Below the pieces are notes generated by a model that did not search any database, was not told where the DNA came from, and worked only from the letters and a program-made list of their open reading frames with translations. From Eubacterium sp. CAG:841 (lineage in GTDB: Bacteria; Bacillota; Clostridia; Oscillospirales; CAG-272), in contig FR898237.1 of NCBI GenBank assembly GCA_000437375.1, positions 1 to 64,000 of the forward strand: 64,000 nt of DNA, read 5' to 3'. Position numbers and translations under genes: made by a program. Shown one piece after another: positions 51,824 through 62,757 of the stretch (position 1 is its first letter; every line of letters begins with the position of its first letter).

Positions 51824-54370
51824 ATGGCACATAAAGACTACAAACCGGAAGATATAATGTATCCGAGCCAACACATCGTCAATACAGAGCTGGTAAAGGA
51901 AATGCAGAAATCCTTTATCGAATATGCGATGTCCGTAATAGTTGAAAGAGCTCTTCCCGACGTGCGTGACGGTCTTAAGCCCGTTCACAGAAGAATTCTT
52001 TACGCTATGTATGAGGACGGTCTTACGCGCGACAAGCCGTACAGAAAATGTGCGACGGCAGTAGGCGACGTGCTAGGTAGATATCATCCGCACGGCGACG
52101 CTTCCGTTTATGACGCGCTCGTCCGTCTTGCACAGGATTTTTCAATGAGATATCCGCTTATAGACGGTCACGGAAACTTCGGCTCGATAGACGGCGACCC
52201 GCCCGCAGCATACCGTTATACGGAGGCAAGAATGTCCCGCATATCGGACGAGATGCTCCGCGATATAGAAAAAGAGACTGTCGATTGGTCGCCGAACTTC
52301 GACGAAACAAGAAAAGAACCGAGGGTTCTTCCGTCAAGATTTCCCAACCTGCTTGTAAACGGCTCGTCCGGTATAGCGGTAGGTATGGCGACAAACATTC
52401 CTCCGCACAATCTAAGGGAGGTAATAGGCGCGGCAATCTGCCTGCTCGATAATCCCGAAGCCACTCTTGACGAGCTTATGCAGCACATAAAGGGTCCCGA
52501 TTTCCCGACAAGGGGAATAATTATGGGCAGAAGCGGTATAAGGCAGGCTTACGAAACGGGCAGAGGAAGAATTATCGTCCGCGCAAGATGTCACTTTGAA
52601 GAATACGGCAAGGATAAGAGAGAAAGAATCATCGTAACGGAGCTTCCTTATCAGGTGAATAAGAGAATGCTCATAGCGTCGATCGCCGACCTTGTAAAGG
52701 ACAAGCGTATAGAAGGAATATCGGATCTCCGCGACGAAACCGACAGAACCGGTATGAGAATAGTTATCGAAACGAAGAAGGATGCAAACGTTCAGGTGGT
52801 GTTAAATCATCTTTACACTATGACCTCGCTTCAGACTTCATTTGCGATAAATATGCTCGCGCTGGTTGATGATCAGACTCAGCCGAGAATACTTTCGCTG
52901 AGACATATCCTTTCGGAATATATCAAATTTCAGGAAGAACTTATCGTCCGCAGAACGCGCTTTGATCTTCGCAAGGCAGAGGAAAGAGCGCACATACTTG
53001 AAGGCTTGCTTATAGCGGAAGAAAATATCGACGCTATCATAAAGACCATCCGCGAATCGTATGACGACGCCAAAGAAAACCTTATGGCGAAGTTTAATTT
53101 AAGCGATCCGCAGGCGAGCGCAATACTTGAAATGCGCTTAAAACAGCTTCAGGGACTTGATCGCCTCAAACTCGAGGAGGAATATAAGGCGCTTGAAGCA
53201 AAGATAGCCGATTTCAAGGACATTCTTGCAAATCCCGAAAGAGTAAAACAGACGCTCAAGGAAGAAATGACGGTTATCTCCGACAAATACGGGGACGACC
53301 GCTACACCGAAATTCAGGATTCGGTGGACGATATAGACGACGAAGATCTCATAGAACGTCACGACTGCGTCATAACAATGACGTGCAGCGGCTATATCAA
53401 GAGAAATCCCGTAGATACCTATTCCGCCCAGAACAGAGGCGGTAAAGGCATTGTCGGTATGACAACAAAGGAAGAGGATGCGATCAAGGACGTTATGGTC
53501 GTTCATTCGCACAGTTATCTTCTTATGTTCACATCAGCCGGCAAAGTATATATGAAAAAAGCCTACCAGATCCCCGAAGCTTCCCGCACGGCAAAGGGAA
53601 CGAACCTTGTGAACGTTCTTGAACTTGCCGAAGGCGAAAAGGTCACATCTATAGTTTCGCTTAACGGATTTGACGACGACGAATATTTCGTAATGGTCAC
53701 AAAGAAGGGCGTTATCAAGAGAGCTTCCACAAAAGACTTTGAGTATCAGCGCAAGGGCGGAAAGATAGCTATAAACCTTGATGAAGGCGATGAGCTTCTT
53801 GCCGTTAAGAAAACGGAAGGCGAAAGCGATATCATAATTGCCACAAGAAAGGGCAAGGCCGTACGCTTTGATGAAAAGGATGCCCGCGTTATGGGCAGAA
53901 CCGCAAGGGGCGTAAGGGGTATCAGGCTCAAGGGGGACGATGATGTTGTCGGAGTTTCGGTTGTGGAAGAAGGCAAAAAGCTCATAACCATAACCGAAAA
54001 AGGCTTTGGAAAGAGAAACGATTTCGATTGCTTCTCGGCTCACAGTCGCGGTACAATGGGCGTTATCTGCCACAAGCTTACCGCAAAGACGGGCGAACTT
54101 GCCGGAATCGCAGCCGTTTCCGAAGATGACGACATAATGGTAATAACAAACGAAGGAACAATAATCCGTATGGCGGTAAGCAGTATTCCCGTTTACGGCA
54201 GCGGAAGTACGTCCGGCGTTATAGTCATGCGTCTTGACGGCGAGGCAAAGATAGTAAACTTTGCCGTAACAAAATCAGAAAAAGAAGAAGAAACAGAAAA
54301 TACGGAAGGCGAAGCTGCTGCAGAAGCGGTATCTCGCGCAGAAGGAGAAAACCCTCCCGAAAATGAATAA
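51824..54370 (+). CDS. gyrA: DNA gyrase subunit A
   Basis: An 848-residue subunit. The breakage-reunion domain with the active Tyr in [12 protein letters not shown] is followed by a coiled coil and six-bladed C-terminal domain. A GyrA-box-like QNRGGKG supports gyrase rather than topoisomerase IV. The quinolone region reads [11 protein letters not shown], so the position equal to E. coli Ser83 is Ala and Asp87 is kept. The last 35 residues are an acidic tail. recA follows after 31 bases with no terminator. Confidence 0.96.
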   Translation: MAHKDYKPEDIMYPSQHIVNTELVKEMQKSFIEYAMSVIVERALPDVRDGLKPVHRRILYAMYEDGLTRDKPYRKCATAVGDVLGRYHPHGDASVYDALVRLAQDFSMRYPLIDGHGNFGSIDGDPPAAYRYTEARMSRISDEMLRDIEKETVDWSPNFDETRKEPRVLPSRFPNLLVNGSSGIAVGMATNIPPHNLREVIGAAICLLDNPEATLDELMQHIKGPDFPTRGIIMGRSGIRQAYETGRGRIIVRARCHFEEYGKDKRERIIVTELPYQVNKRMLIASIADLVKDKRIEGISDLRDETDRTGMRIVIETKKDANVQVVLNHLYTMTSLQTSFAINMLALVDDQTQPRILSLRHILSEYIKFQEELIVRRTRFDLRKAEERAHILEGLLIAEENIDAIIKTIRESYDDAKENLMAKFNLSDPQASAILEMRLKQLQGLDRLKLEEEYKALEAKIADFKDILANPERVKQTLKEEMTVISDKYGDDRYTEIQDSVDDIDDEDLIERHDCVITMTCSGYIKRNPVDTYSAQNRGGKGIVGMTTKEEDAIKDVMVVHSHSYLLMFTSAGKVYMKKAYQIPEASRTAKGTNLVNVLELAEGEKVTSIVSLNGFDDDEYFVMVTKKGVIKRASTKDFEYQRKGGKIAINLDEGDELLAVKKTEGESDIIIATRKGKAVRFDEKDARVMGRTARGVRGIRLKGDDDVVGVSVVEEGKKLITITEKGFGKRNDFDCFSAHSRGTMGVICHKLTAKTGELAGIAAVSEDDDIMVITNEGTIIRMAVSSIPVYGSGSTSGVIVMRLDGEAKIVNFAVTKSEKEEETENTEGEAAAEAVSRAEGENPPENE

Positions 54371-54401
54371 AAAATCTTTATTTTAAGAAAGGGTTTCCGA
54401 A

Positions 54402-55541
54402 ATGAAAGCAACAAAAAAGAAAGAAAGCGCATCTGTTCCCGCAAGCTCGGAGGAAAAAAAGAAAGCGCTTGCAACAGCCCTTGCACAGATTGAAAAGGAT
54501 TTCGGCAAAGGCACTATTATGAAACTCGGCGAAAATTCGCATATGAATGTTGAAGCTATCCCCACGGGATCGCTTACGCTTGACCTTGCTCTAGGCATAG
54601 GCGGTGTTCCGCGCGGCAGAATAATTGAAATATTCGGACCGGAATCCTCCGGTAAAACGACGGTTGCCCTGCATATTGCGGCAGAGGTTCAGAAAATGGG
54701 CGGCGAGGCTGCGTTTATCGACGCCGAACACGCTCTTGACCCCGTGTATGCGAAGGCGCTCGGCGTGAATATCGACAGTCTGCTCGTTTCTCAGCCCGAT
54801 TCGGGCGAGCAGGCGCTTGAAATAACCGAAGCGCTTGTGCGCTCCGGCGCGGTGGATGTTGTCGTTGTTGACTCGGTTGCGGCGCTTGTCCCTCAACAGG
54901 AGATAGACGGCGTTATGGGTTCAAGCCATGTGGGTCTTCAGGCAAGACTGATGTCTCAGGCACTGCGTAAGCTGTCCGGCTCGATAGCAAAAACGAATTG
55001 CGTTGTCATCTTTATAAACCAGCTCCGTGAAAAGGTCGGCGTTATGTACGGAAATCCCGAAACAACGCCCGGCGGCAGAGCGCTTAAATTCTATGCCTCT
55101 GTAAGAATAGACGTAAGAAAATCCGAAACGCTGAAGCAGGGAAGCGAAACCTACGGCAATAAAGTCAAATGCAAGGTAGTAAAGAACAAGGTTGCGCCGC
55201 CTTTCAAGGTTGCGGAATTTGATATTATTTACGGAAAAGGCATTTCAAAGGTGGGCGAGGTGCTTGATATAGGCACGGATGTCGGCGTTATTCAGAAGAG
55301 CGGATCGTTTTTCTCGTACAATGGAGAAAAGCTCGGTCAGGGCAAGGAAAAAGCGAAAGCCGCGCTCGAAGCTGATCCCAAGCTTCTTGCCGAAATCGAA
55401 GCAAAAATAAAAGCAAAGAGCGACGATATCGATCTTACCGCAGATCCGGAAGAAGCATATTCGCTTGAAGACGATGAGGATGACGGTGGCGATGAATTCG
55501 ATATCCGCGTGCTTGACGTAAGCGCAGACGACGACAAATGA
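54402..55541 (+). CDS. recA: Recombinase RecA
   Basis: A 379-residue recombinase that forms filaments on single-stranded DNA and activates LexA cleavage. Walker [14 protein letters not shown], the loop-1/loop-2 regions ([36 protein letters not shown]) and an acidic C-terminal tail are present. No GAACN4GTTC-type SOS box or separate promoter is visible in the 31 bases after gyrA, so it seems transcribed with gyrase. It overlaps recX by four bases. Confidence 0.96.
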   Translation: MKATKKKESASVPASSEEKKKALATALAQIEKDFGKGTIMKLGENSHMNVEAIPTGSLTLDLALGIGGVPRGRIIEIFGPESSGKTTVALHIAAEVQKMGGEAAFIDAEHALDPVYAKALGVNIDSLLVSQPDSGEQALEITEALVRSGAVDVVVVDSVAALVPQQEIDGVMGSSHVGLQARLMSQALRKLSGSIAKTNCVVIFINQLREKVGVMYGNPETTPGGRALKFYASVRIDVRKSETLKQGSETYGNKVKCKVVKNKVAPPFKVAEFDIIYGKGISKVGEVLDIGTDVGVIQKSGSFFSYNGEKLGQGKEKAKAALEADPKLLAEIEAKIKAKSDDIDLTADPEEAYSLEDDEDDGGDEFDIRVLDVSADDDK

Positions 55542-56188
55542 AAATAACAATTGAAAAGATAACGCCCGTAAGAGAGGGTGAAGCGGTTCTGCTGAAGATC
55601 ACTCTTACGGACGGTATCAATGTCGAACAAACCGGAGGCGAGATCGCCTCCGATCTGTTCTTTGATATGGGTTTTCCCATGTCGGCGGGCGAGGGAATTG
55701 AAATAAGCCGTGAAAAGTATGAAGCGCTGGAGGATGCGACAGCACTTACCTCCGCAATAAAAAAAGGTGCGGAGCTTATCGGTTTTGCACAGAACACGAA
55801 AAAGGGACTTGTATCAAAGCTTATTCACAGGGGATTTTCAAAGGATATTTCTTCCCGCGCGGCAGATTATCTTGAAAACGTCGGATATATTGACGAGCGA
55901 ACGCAAGCGGAGCAGCTTTGTTCGGAGCTTGCGGAAAGACGTCTTTACGGAAAGTCGCGCATAAAAAACGAGCTTTACGGAAAAGGTTTTTCGGATGAGG
56001 CGATAAATGCCGCAATGCAACTTGAACTTGACTTTGATGCGATCTGTGCGGAGAGAATCGAAAAAACCGTAAACATCTCGGATTTCGCGGATAAAGTAAA
56101 GTGTCGGAAAACAGTGGCATCTCTTATGCGTTACGGCTTTTCGGTTCAGAACATAAAAAATGCGCTCGTTATCTTAAAAAACGAATAA
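55538..56188 (+). CDS. recX: RecA regulator RecX
   Basis: A 216-residue helical-repeat protein that modulates RecA filaments. The tandem three-helix units are visible: RKKG-type segments [30 protein letters not shown], then [19 protein letters not shown] and a final [16 protein letters not shown]. The first ~60 residues are an extra N-terminal domain. The ATG overlaps the recA stop. Confidence 0.88.
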   Translation: MKITIEKITPVREGEAVLLKITLTDGINVEQTGGEIASDLFFDMGFPMSAGEGIEISREKYEALEDATALTSAIKKGAELIGFAQNTKKGLVSKLIHRGFSKDISSRAADYLENVGYIDERTQAEQLCSELAERRLYGKSRIKNELYGKGFSDEAINAAMQLELDFDAICAERIEKTVNISDFADKVKCRKTVASLMRYGFSVQNIKNALVILKNE

Positions 56189-56204
56189 AAAACGCCCCGA
56201 TATC

Positions 56205-56270
56205 TATCTGAAATTGAATATAAAAAAACGCCCCGATATCGGGGCGTTTTTTTATATTCAATTTCAGATA
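56205..56270. repeat. 66-bp perfect palindrome with embedded bidirectional terminator
   Basis: Arms of 33 bases (56205-56237 and 56238-56270) are exactly complementary around the centre CCCCGAT/ATCGGGG, with A7/T7 flanks that make a terminator for the convergent recX and mrnC. The right arm includes the mrnC stop codon. The sequence AAAAAACGCCCCGATAT also occurs as a direct copy just upstream (56187-56203). Confidence 0.9.
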
Positions 56271-56635
56271 TCCGAATAAGCTGCGGAGAAAAGCTCTCGT
56301 GCTCTTTCGGTTTTTCCGGAAAGATGAAGCCATCCGAAAACAGCTTCAAAGCCTGTTGCGCGGTGATACTGTCCCGGAGTGGAATGCTTAGGTGTAGTCT
56401 TGGTTTTATGGTTTCTGCCAAGACGATAGACGGTTGTTTCTTCATCGCTTAAAAGCGGAAGAATGTTTTCAAGGCGCAGGCTTTGCGCTTCTGCACAAAC
56501 AAGCTTCTGCGCCATAGCGCTCAGCGTTCCGGTGTCCGAAATGCCGGAGGAGGCAAGTTTTTCTCTTATGTATACTTCAAGCACCGCGTCGCCTACATAG
56601 GCATATACGGCAGCGGAACAATCCTGGTTATTCAA
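56264..56635 (-). CDS. mrnC: Mini-ribonuclease III
   Basis: A 123-residue RNase III catalytic domain without dsRNA-binding domain, which matures 23S rRNA in Firmicutes. The signature AAVYAYVGDAVLEVYIR and a later LLSDEETTVYRLGRNHK carry the acidic residues. The TTG at 56635 has GGAGG 9 bases upstream and is preferred; the longer frame to 56671 overlaps gtrA by 44 bases. With TTG the overlap is 8 bases. The 3' end lies in the palindrome. Confidence 0.85.
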   Translation of the reverse strand: MNNQDCSAAVYAYVGDAVLEVYIREKLASSGISDTGTLSAMAQKLVCAEAQSLRLENILPLLSDEETTVYRLGRNHKTKTTPKHSTPGQYHRATGFEAVFGWLHLSGKTERARELFSAAYSDI

Positions 56636-57188
56636 GCGGTTTTTCCTCCGATTTGCGTTTTTTGAAAACAAGCAGCTTGCTTATTATATAATTGCAGATA
56701 ATGACAACTACGGCTGCCACTACTTTTGAAAGTATTTCGGCAAGGTTGCGCTCTTTTCCGAGCAGGAATACCGCAACAAGCGACGGAAAAAGCTTTGCAA
56801 GCGCAAACGTTCCGGCAAAGGTTATAACATAGTCAAGTCCGAATGTCACAAGGCGCGAACCTGCAAATGTAACAAGCTGTTTTCCTGTTGAAACGCTTTG
56901 GTCAGCCGTTGTAAACACCCATTTTTTGTTCGTAAAGAACGCAAAAAGCACGGCGCATATCCATTGAATTACCTGTGCGGCGGTATATATTGCAATATAT
57001 TTTCCGCTCGATACATCATCTGTGGGAATGGCGAAGACCGCTCTGCCTGCGGCGAGGATTCCGTAATAGACAGCCCAACCTACAAGTGTGGTAAGCACAC
57101 CGAAGATGAGATACATTATTATCTCACGGTATTTCGTAAGATGAAGTCCGTCAATTATTCTGTCTAAAAAGTTCTTTTTTTCTTTCAT
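56628..57188 (-). CDS. GtrA family membrane protein
   Basis: A 186-residue protein with four membrane helices in GtrA order (YLIFGVLTTLVGWAVYYGIL; FAFFTNKKWVF; the last KVVAAVVVIICNYIISKLLVFKKR). The family is thought to move lipid-linked sugars across the membrane for wall polysaccharide. It overlaps rnmV by four bases. A place in an RNA-processing operon is odd but common for small genes. Confidence 0.85.
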   Translation of the reverse strand: MKEKKNFLDRIIDGLHLTKYREIIMYLIFGVLTTLVGWAVYYGILAAGRAVFAIPTDDVSSGKYIAIYTAAQVIQWICAVLFAFFTNKKWVFTTADQSVSTGKQLVTFAGSRLVTFGLDYVITFAGTFALAKLFPSLVAVFLLGKERNLAEILSKVVAAVVVIICNYIISKLLVFKKRKSEEKPLE

Positions 57189-57778
57189 TTGTTTTCAGCC
57201 TCTGCTTTAAGTTTTTCCGTCGCTTTTTCATATTCGTCGCGAGTGACGGTAAGATTTATCGCTTCTATAAGTGCGCTGCATGATAAATTTACCGGAAGTC
57301 CGAGAAGCCGCGCAAGAACTTTGCGTTTTTCCGAGCTGTCCTTTCCGCCCGAAAGCCCCATAAGGTAAAAATCCGTTTTGGTTACCATAGGAACCGGACG
57401 CGGTGCTCCGCCCGAAAACGGCTCGAGCGCTTTGCACAGCCATTCTCTGTCCATTCCCTCAACGCCGAGAAGTCCTTCTTTTGACGGTGCCGCTTTGCGT
57501 TTTTCTTTTCCCTTTATTTCAGGGGTGTAAATATCAAAAACAAGGTGGGGAGGAAGTATTCCGTGAATGTAGTTTCGTATTACAAGTCCGGCGCCGTCGC
57601 TGTCTGTAAGGACGATAACTCCTCCCCCGGCGGCAAGCCTGCGGATAAGCGCCGCTTTTTCATCCTTTTTGAATATTCCGAAGCCCTCTGTTGTGATGAC
57701 GGTCGCCTTTGCGACCGAAAGCACACGTTCGCGGTCGTATTTGCCTTCTACTATTATCGGTAATGAAATGTAAAGCAT
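57185..57778 (-). CDS. rnmV: Ribonuclease M5 (Toprim, 5S rRNA maturation)
   Basis: A 197-residue Toprim protein: IIVEGKYDRERV (Glu) and VIVLTDSDGAG (DxD) at residues 8-19 and 54-64, and a C-terminal domain (DFYLMGLSGGKDSSEKRKVLA) typical of the RNase M5 type. It trims 5S rRNA precursors. It starts 2 bases after holA and is coupled to gtrA. Confidence 0.87.
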   Translation of the reverse strand: MLYISLPIIVEGKYDRERVLSVAKATVITTEGFGIFKKDEKAALIRRLAAGGGVIVLTDSDGAGLVIRNYIHGILPPHLVFDIYTPEIKGKEKRKAAPSKEGLLGVEGMDREWLCKALEPFSGGAPRPVPMVTKTDFYLMGLSGGKDSSEKRKVLARLLGLPVNLSCSALIEAINLTVTRDEYEKATEKLKAEAENK

Positions 57779-57780
57779 CT

Positions 57781-58869
57781 TCAGCCTCGCAAAGATTTCG
57801 GAGTATATATTTCAGCCGCGAGCTTATCAAGCAGAACCCATTTGTCTGTCTGAGTGCTTTTAAGCGCGACGTCTGTTCTGTAATCCAGAAGAACGGCGTT
57901 TTCTATAACGGAAAGCGGCACGTTCTCAACAGAGCGGGCGACTATTCTTGCCCGATACTCATTCATTCCGAGAGCTTTTGCCGCTGCAGTGACGGATAAT
58001 CCTGACATAAGCGCAGTTTTCATTTTAAGCATTTCGGAATATATTTTTCCGAGCTTTGCAATAACCGAAACGGGTTCTTCTCTCATATCGCGACAGAAGT
58101 CAAACACCGCGAGCATTTCCCGAAGGTTCCACTTTGCCGCCGCGTTTGACATTGCAAACGGCATATCGTCCTTTGCGTTCTGAACGCACACCGTGCGGAC
58201 ATCCTCCTCCGTTATCGGAGTTGCCTCCCCTGTCACGGCGTAGTTTTTATATGCCGCGAGTTTTTCCGTTTCGGAAAGTATGGCGAGCATACGTCCGCTG
58301 CAAAGACTTATAAGCGCCAAAGCGCCTTCGTCGGTCAGATAAAGCCTTTTGTCCTTATCCGATATAAGTTTTTTTGCCCAGGTTACAAGCTTGCCTTCGG
58401 AAAGAAGGTCAAATTTTACGAATTTTGCTACGGGCGACAGCTTTTTATAAAGTGCCGTCTGTTCGAAGCGGTAATCGGCGTCAAGCTCGTCGGAACGGAA
58501 ATTAAGTATGACCACAGCGTCTCCGGAGCCGCCGGAAAGTGCGCCGGCAAGTGCGTCGATTGCCGTAGCCCTGCCTGCGAGAGAGGAAAGGTCGCACACC
58601 TCGATCAAGGTATGCTCCTGCATCATCGGCGAAGCAAAAAGTGCGTCCGTAAGCGAAGAAAGTCCGCTTTTCTCATCCGAAAACGATATATTGAAGCGGT
58701 TGAAAATTTCAAAGCCTTCGGCTGTCATAACGACTTTTGCTATGCGCTCCGACCATACGGTTTTAAGGTAGTCCTCTTCGCCGAAAAACACAAGCGTTTC
58801 GGATTTTCCCGCGCGAACAATCTCTCCGAGCGCATCTGGAGAAAGTATTTTGCTTTCTGCTTTCGCCAT
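57781..58869 (-). CDS. holA: DNA polymerase III delta subunit
   Basis: A 362-residue clamp-loader subunit that opens the beta clamp. The N-terminal AAA+-like domain (LVFFGEEDYLKTVWSERI; DALFASPMMQEHTLIEV), middle domain and C-terminal collar helices are in place. The ATG at 58869 has GGAGG with good spacing; the frame to 58926 runs through a DnaA-box-like cluster and has no site. Upstream sits that nonamer cluster. Confidence 0.88.
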   Translation of the reverse strand: MAKAESKILSPDALGEIVRAGKSETLVFFGEEDYLKTVWSERIAKVVMTAEGFEIFNRFNISFSDEKSGLSSLTDALFASPMMQEHTLIEVCDLSSLAGRATAIDALAGALSGGSGDAVVILNFRSDELDADYRFEQTALYKKLSPVAKFVKFDLLSEGKLVTWAKKLISDKDKRLYLTDEGALALISLCSGRMLAILSETEKLAAYKNYAVTGEATPITEEDVRTVCVQNAKDDMPFAMSNAAAKWNLREMLAVFDFCRDMREEPVSVIAKLGKIYSEMLKMKTALMSGLSVTAAAKALGMNEYRARIVARSVENVPLSVIENAVLLDYRTDVALKSTQTDKWVLLDKLAAEIYTPKSLRG

Positions 58870-58909
58870 AAGAAGCCTCCTTTCTGCATTTGCGTGGAAA
58901 TAAATGGGG

Positions 58910-58939
58910 TTTTCCCCACTTTCCACAAAGTTATCAACA
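58910..58939. promoter_or_regulatory. DnaA-box-like nonamer cluster upstream of holA
   Basis: TTTTCCCCA (58910), CTTTCCACA (58919) and TTATCAACA (58931) lie within 30 bases in the pncC-holA gap. TTATCAACA differs from the DnaA box TTATCCACA at one base. Confidence 0.5.
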
Positions 58940-58958
58940 TTTTCGTATTACTGCGGCG

Positions 58959-59441
58959 TTATACGATAAATTCCGACAGCATCGTAAGTGACGTACCGAC
59001 TGTTTGATTTCTCACATCTTCTCTGCTGCCGTAAAACAGATTCTTCTTTACATTTACTCTGCCGTTTTTATCGGCGCAGGCGATATATACAAGTCCTACG
59101 GGTTTTTCCTTTGAACCGCCGTCCGGTCCTGCGATTCCCGTAACGGCTACGGAATAATCCGCGCCGAGCGCATTTATCGCACCAAGCGCCATTTCTCGTG
59201 CCGTCTGTTCGGATACCGCGCCGAAATCTGCAAGCGTTTTATGATTTACGCACAAAAGCTTTTCTTTTATTTCGTTTGCATACGAAACAACGCCGCCCGG
59301 AAAAACGGCGGAAACGCCCGGAACGTCGGTCACGGTTTTTGCTATCTGACCTCCCGTGCATGATTCTGCGGTGCAGAAGGTTTCCCTGCGGGCTTTGAGC
59401 TTTTCGGCAATTATGCTTACAACAGCTGTATTTTCCGTCAT
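58959..59441 (-). CDS. pncC: Nicotinamide-nucleotide amidase (CinA C-terminal domain)
   Basis: A 160-residue stand-alone CinA-C domain. ESCTGGQIAKTVTDVPGVS (26-44), GGVVSYANEIKEKLL and VTGIAGPDGGSKEKPVG are the family motifs. It deamidates NMN to nicotinate mononucleotide in NAD recycling. It follows glyA by two bases. Confidence 0.93.
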   Translation of the reverse strand: MTENTAVVSIIAEKLKARRETFCTAESCTGGQIAKTVTDVPGVSAVFPGGVVSYANEIKEKLLCVNHKTLADFGAVSEQTAREMALGAINALGADYSVAVTGIAGPDGGSKEKPVGLVYIACADKNGRVNVKKNLFYGSREDVRNQTVGTSLTMLSEFIV

Positions 59442-59443
59442 GA

Positions 59444-60691
59444 TCAGTCCTCGTAAAGCGGATATTTTTTGCAGAGTTTATCTACTTCTGCACGGATATG
59501 CTCCGCCGAGTTTTCAAAATCATAAGCGGCGAGCGCAACAAGCTTTCCGATAAGGGTGAAATCATCCTCGCAAAGACCCCTCGTTGTGGATGCGGGAGTG
59601 CCGAGTCTTATGCCGCTTGTGATGAACGGGCTTTGAGGATCGCCGGGAACGGTATTTTTGTTACACGTTATGCCGACCTCGTCAAGACGGTGTTCAAGCT
59701 CTTTTCCCGTTACGTCCGTGCCTATGAGATTTACAAGCACAAGATGATTGTCTGTTCCGCCCGTCACAAGGGAAAGTCCCTCGTTTTTAAGCGAAACTTC
59801 AAGCGCTTTCGCGTTTTTGATTATCTGTTTCTGATATTCCCCAAATTCCGGCTTGAGTGCTTCGCCGAAGCATACGGCTTTTCCCGCGATGACATGCATG
59901 AGCGGTCCGCCCTGAGTGCCGGGAAAGATGGCTTTGTCTATTTGTTTTGCAAGCTCCGCTTTGCAGAGAATCATTCCGCCGCGAGGACCGCGGAGAGTTT
60001 TATGTGTGGTGGTAGTCACTACGTCGGCATAGGGGAACGGTGACGGATGAAGCCCTGCGGCGACAAGTCCGGCGATGTGCGCCATATCGACCATAAAGAA
60101 TGCGCCCACTCTTTTTGCCGTCTTTGAAATGCGTTCGAAATCTATCGTTCTCGGATAAGCCGACGCGCCCGCGACTATCAGCTTGGGTTTACATTCATCG
60201 GCTATTCTGTCTATTTCATCGTAGTCCAGAAGTCCCGTTTCGGATGAAACGCCGTAAGGCACGAAATTATAGTACATTCCCGACATATTTACGGGACTTC
60301 CGTGAGTCAGGTGTCCGCCTTCGGCAAGACTCATTCCCATAACGGTATCGCCGGGTTTGAGCAATGCAAAGTATACGGCAAGATTTGCCTGCGCTCCGCT
60401 GTGAGGCTGAACGTTTGCGTGTTCCGCGCCAAAGAGCATTTTGGCTCTGTCGCGCGCGATGTTTTCAACTACGTCAACGCATCCGCATCCGCCGTAGTAA
60501 CGCTTTCCGGGAAAGCCTTCGGCGTATTTGTTTGTGAGTATCGATCCCATTGCCGCCATTACAGGCTCTGAAACGAAATTTTCGGATGCTATAAGCTCGA
60601 TTCCGCTGCGCTGTCTGTTAAGCTCGGCTTCCATAGCCGCGCCTACCTCCGGATCAAATTTTTTTACGAGTTCAATATTTTTTTCTGCCAT
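59444..60691 (-). CDS. glyA: Serine hydroxymethyltransferase
   Basis: A 415-residue PLP enzyme interconverting serine and glycine with tetrahydrofolate. Motifs [25 protein letters not shown] and the PLP-lysine segment [14 protein letters not shown] are present. It starts the operon glyA-pncC-holA-rnmV-gtrA-mrnC. Confidence 0.97.
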   Translation of the reverse strand: MAEKNIELVKKFDPEVGAAMEAELNRQRSGIELIASENFVSEPVMAAMGSILTNKYAEGFPGKRYYGGCGCVDVVENIARDRAKMLFGAEHANVQPHSGAQANLAVYFALLKPGDTVMGMSLAEGGHLTHGSPVNMSGMYYNFVPYGVSSETGLLDYDEIDRIADECKPKLIVAGASAYPRTIDFERISKTAKRVGAFFMVDMAHIAGLVAAGLHPSPFPYADVVTTTTHKTLRGPRGGMILCKAELAKQIDKAIFPGTQGGPLMHVIAGKAVCFGEALKPEFGEYQKQIIKNAKALEVSLKNEGLSLVTGGTDNHLVLVNLIGTDVTGKELEHRLDEVGITCNKNTVPGDPQSPFITSGIRLGTPASTTRGLCEDDFTLIGKLVALAAYDFENSAEHIRAEVDKLCKKYPLYED

Positions 60692-60731
60692 GTTGCTCCC
60701 CCTTACGATTTATACAATACTATTAAAAACA

Positions 60732-60760
60732 ATCATATCATATCTTCGGGAATTTATCAA
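60732..60760 (-). promoter_or_regulatory. glyA promoter
   Basis: TTGATA (60755-60760) and TATGAT (60732-60737), 17-base spacing. Confidence 0.6.
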
Positions 60761-60814
60761 GAGCCGCGATGATTAAATTTTGAGCCGGACGAAGTTTACA
60801 GCCGCAAAAAATAC

Positions 60815-60843
60815 TTGATATATGCGCTCTTTTGTGGTATAAT
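60815..60843 (+). promoter_or_regulatory. lepA promoter
   Basis: TTGATA (60815-60820) and TATAAT (60838-60843), 17-base spacing. Confidence 0.7.
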
Positions 60844-60917
60844 ATTTCTGTTATATGAAAATAAAGGCTTTTGGGCAACAAAGGCTGTAAATATATCCGC
60901 AGTTAAGGAAGGGAAAA

Positions 60918-62729
60918 ATGGCAAATCAGAAAAATATACGGAACTTCTCAATCATAGCTCATATAGATCATGGCAAAAGCACCCTTGCGGACAGACTTCT
61001 TGAAAAAACGCAGAGCGTTTCCTCGCGCGAAATGGAGGAACAGCTTCTTGACAATATGGACATAGAGCGCGAAAGAGGAATAACCATAAAAGCCCGCGCC
61101 GTAAAAATGAATTATCACGCCAAAAACGGCGAAGATTATGAATTCAACCTTATAGACACTCCCGGACACGTTGACTTCAACTACGAGGTTTCGCGTTCGC
61201 TAGCCGCGTGCGAGGGCGCGCTTCTCGTTGTCGATGCAACACAGGGAATAGAAGCGCAGACGCTTGCAAACACGTATCTTGCGCTTGAGAACGATCTTGA
61301 AATAATTCCCGTTATAAATAAAATAGACCTCGCTTCCGCCGATATAGAAGGCACGAGAAGAGAGGTCGAGGACGTTATCGGAATTCCTGCGGAGGATTGT
61401 CCTGCGGTTTCGGCAAAAACCGGACAGAATATAGAGGACGTGCTTGAAAAAATAGTAACCGATATTCCCGCGCCGAAAGGCGATCCGGATGCTCCGCTGA
61501 AATGCCTTATTTTTGACTCGTATTACGATTCATACAGAGGCGTTGTGGTTTATGTGCGCGTTGCCGACGGCAGAGTAAAGGTCGGCACAAAGATAAAAAT
61601 GATGAATACCGGCGCAAGCTTTGATGTGACCGAAGTCGGATATATGTCGGCATTCGGGCTTGTGCCTGCAAAAGAGCTTTCCGCAGGCGAGGTGGGATAT
61701 ATCACGGCGAGCATCAAAAACGTTTCCGATACGCGCGTGGGCGATACGGTGACCGAGCTTGAAAATCCGACGGACACTCCGTTTGAGGGCTTCAAAAAAG
61801 CGCAGCCGATGGTCTTTGCGGGAATTTATCCCGCTGACGGAGCAAAATATCCCGATCTGCGCGACGCGCTTCTTAAATTGCAGCTCAATGACGCCTCACT
61901 TACATTTGAACCCGAAACAAGTATTGCGCTCGGCTTCGGTTTCCGTTGCGGATTTCTCGGACTTCTCCATATGGAGATAATAGAAGAGCGCATAGAGCGT
62001 GAATTCAATCTTGACCTTGTGACTACCGCTCCGAGCGTTATATACAAAATAACCACAAAGGACGGAATTACATCATATATCGATAACCCTGCGGTATATC
62101 CCTCGCCCGATGAAATATCGGTAGCCGAAGAGCCGATAGTTTCCGCAAGTATAATCGTTCCTTCGGAATATGTAGGCGGAATTATGGAGCTGTGCAAGGA
62201 CAGACGAGGCGTTTTCATAGATATGAAATATATTGATAAAACGCGCATGGAGCTTCATTATACCCTGCCGCTGAACGAAATAATCTATGACTTTTTCGAC
62301 GCGCTGAAAAGCCGTTCGAAGGGGTACGCTTCGCTCGACTACGAGTTTAAGGGTTATGCCGAAAGCAAGCTTGTAAAGCTTGATATACTTCTTAATATGG
62401 AGGTTGTGGATGCGCTTTCGTTCATTGTTCACGCAGATAAGGCGTATGCAAGGGGAAGAAAAATAGTTGAAGCGCTGAAAGACAATATTCCGCGTCAGCT
62501 TTTTGAAGTTCCCGTTCAGGCGGCTGTCGGAGGAAGAGTAATCGCAAGAGAAACCGTAAAGGCAATGCGCAAGGACGTTCTTGCAAAATGCTACGGCGGT
62601 GATATAACAAGAAAAAAGAAGCTTCTTGAAAAACAAAAAGAAGGCAAAAAGCGCATGAGAAAGCTCGGCTCGGTAGAGGTTCCGCCGGAAACGTTTATGG
62701 CTGTGCTCAAGCTTGGCGACGACGAATAA
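60918..62729 (+). CDS. lepA: Elongation factor 4 (LepA) GTPase
   Basis: A 603-residue ribosome-associated GTPase. G1 is [10 protein letters not shown]3 DTPGHVDF, G4 NKID; later domains and the LepA-specific C-terminus ([20 protein letters not shown]) are complete. It aids ribosome assembly/translocation. GGAAGGG precedes the ATG. hemW follows after 28 bases, a pairing common in Firmicutes. Confidence 0.97.
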   Translation: MANQKNIRNFSIIAHIDHGKSTLADRLLEKTQSVSSREMEEQLLDNMDIERERGITIKARAVKMNYHAKNGEDYEFNLIDTPGHVDFNYEVSRSLAACEGALLVVDATQGIEAQTLANTYLALENDLEIIPVINKIDLASADIEGTRREVEDVIGIPAEDCPAVSAKTGQNIEDVLEKIVTDIPAPKGDPDAPLKCLIFDSYYDSYRGVVVYVRVADGRVKVGTKIKMMNTGASFDVTEVGYMSAFGLVPAKELSAGEVGYITASIKNVSDTRVGDTVTELENPTDTPFEGFKKAQPMVFAGIYPADGAKYPDLRDALLKLQLNDASLTFEPETSIALGFGFRCGFLGLLHMEIIEERIEREFNLDLVTTAPSVIYKITTKDGITSYIDNPAVYPSPDEISVAEEPIVSASIIVPSEYVGGIMELCKDRRGVFIDMKYIDKTRMELHYTLPLNEIIYDFFDALKSRSKGYASLDYEFKGYAESKLVKLDILLNMEVVDALSFIVHADKAYARGRKIVEALKDNIPRQLFEVPVQAAVGGRVIARETVKAMRKDVLAKCYGGDITRKKKLLEKQKEGKKRMRKLGSVEVPPETFMAVLKLGDDE

Positions 62730-62757
62730 ATAAAACAAAAAAAGGAGGAAACGGAAT

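Noticed and set aside
54371..54401. SOS (LexA) box before recA
   Set aside because: No GAACNNNNGTTC-like sequence is present in the 31-base gap.
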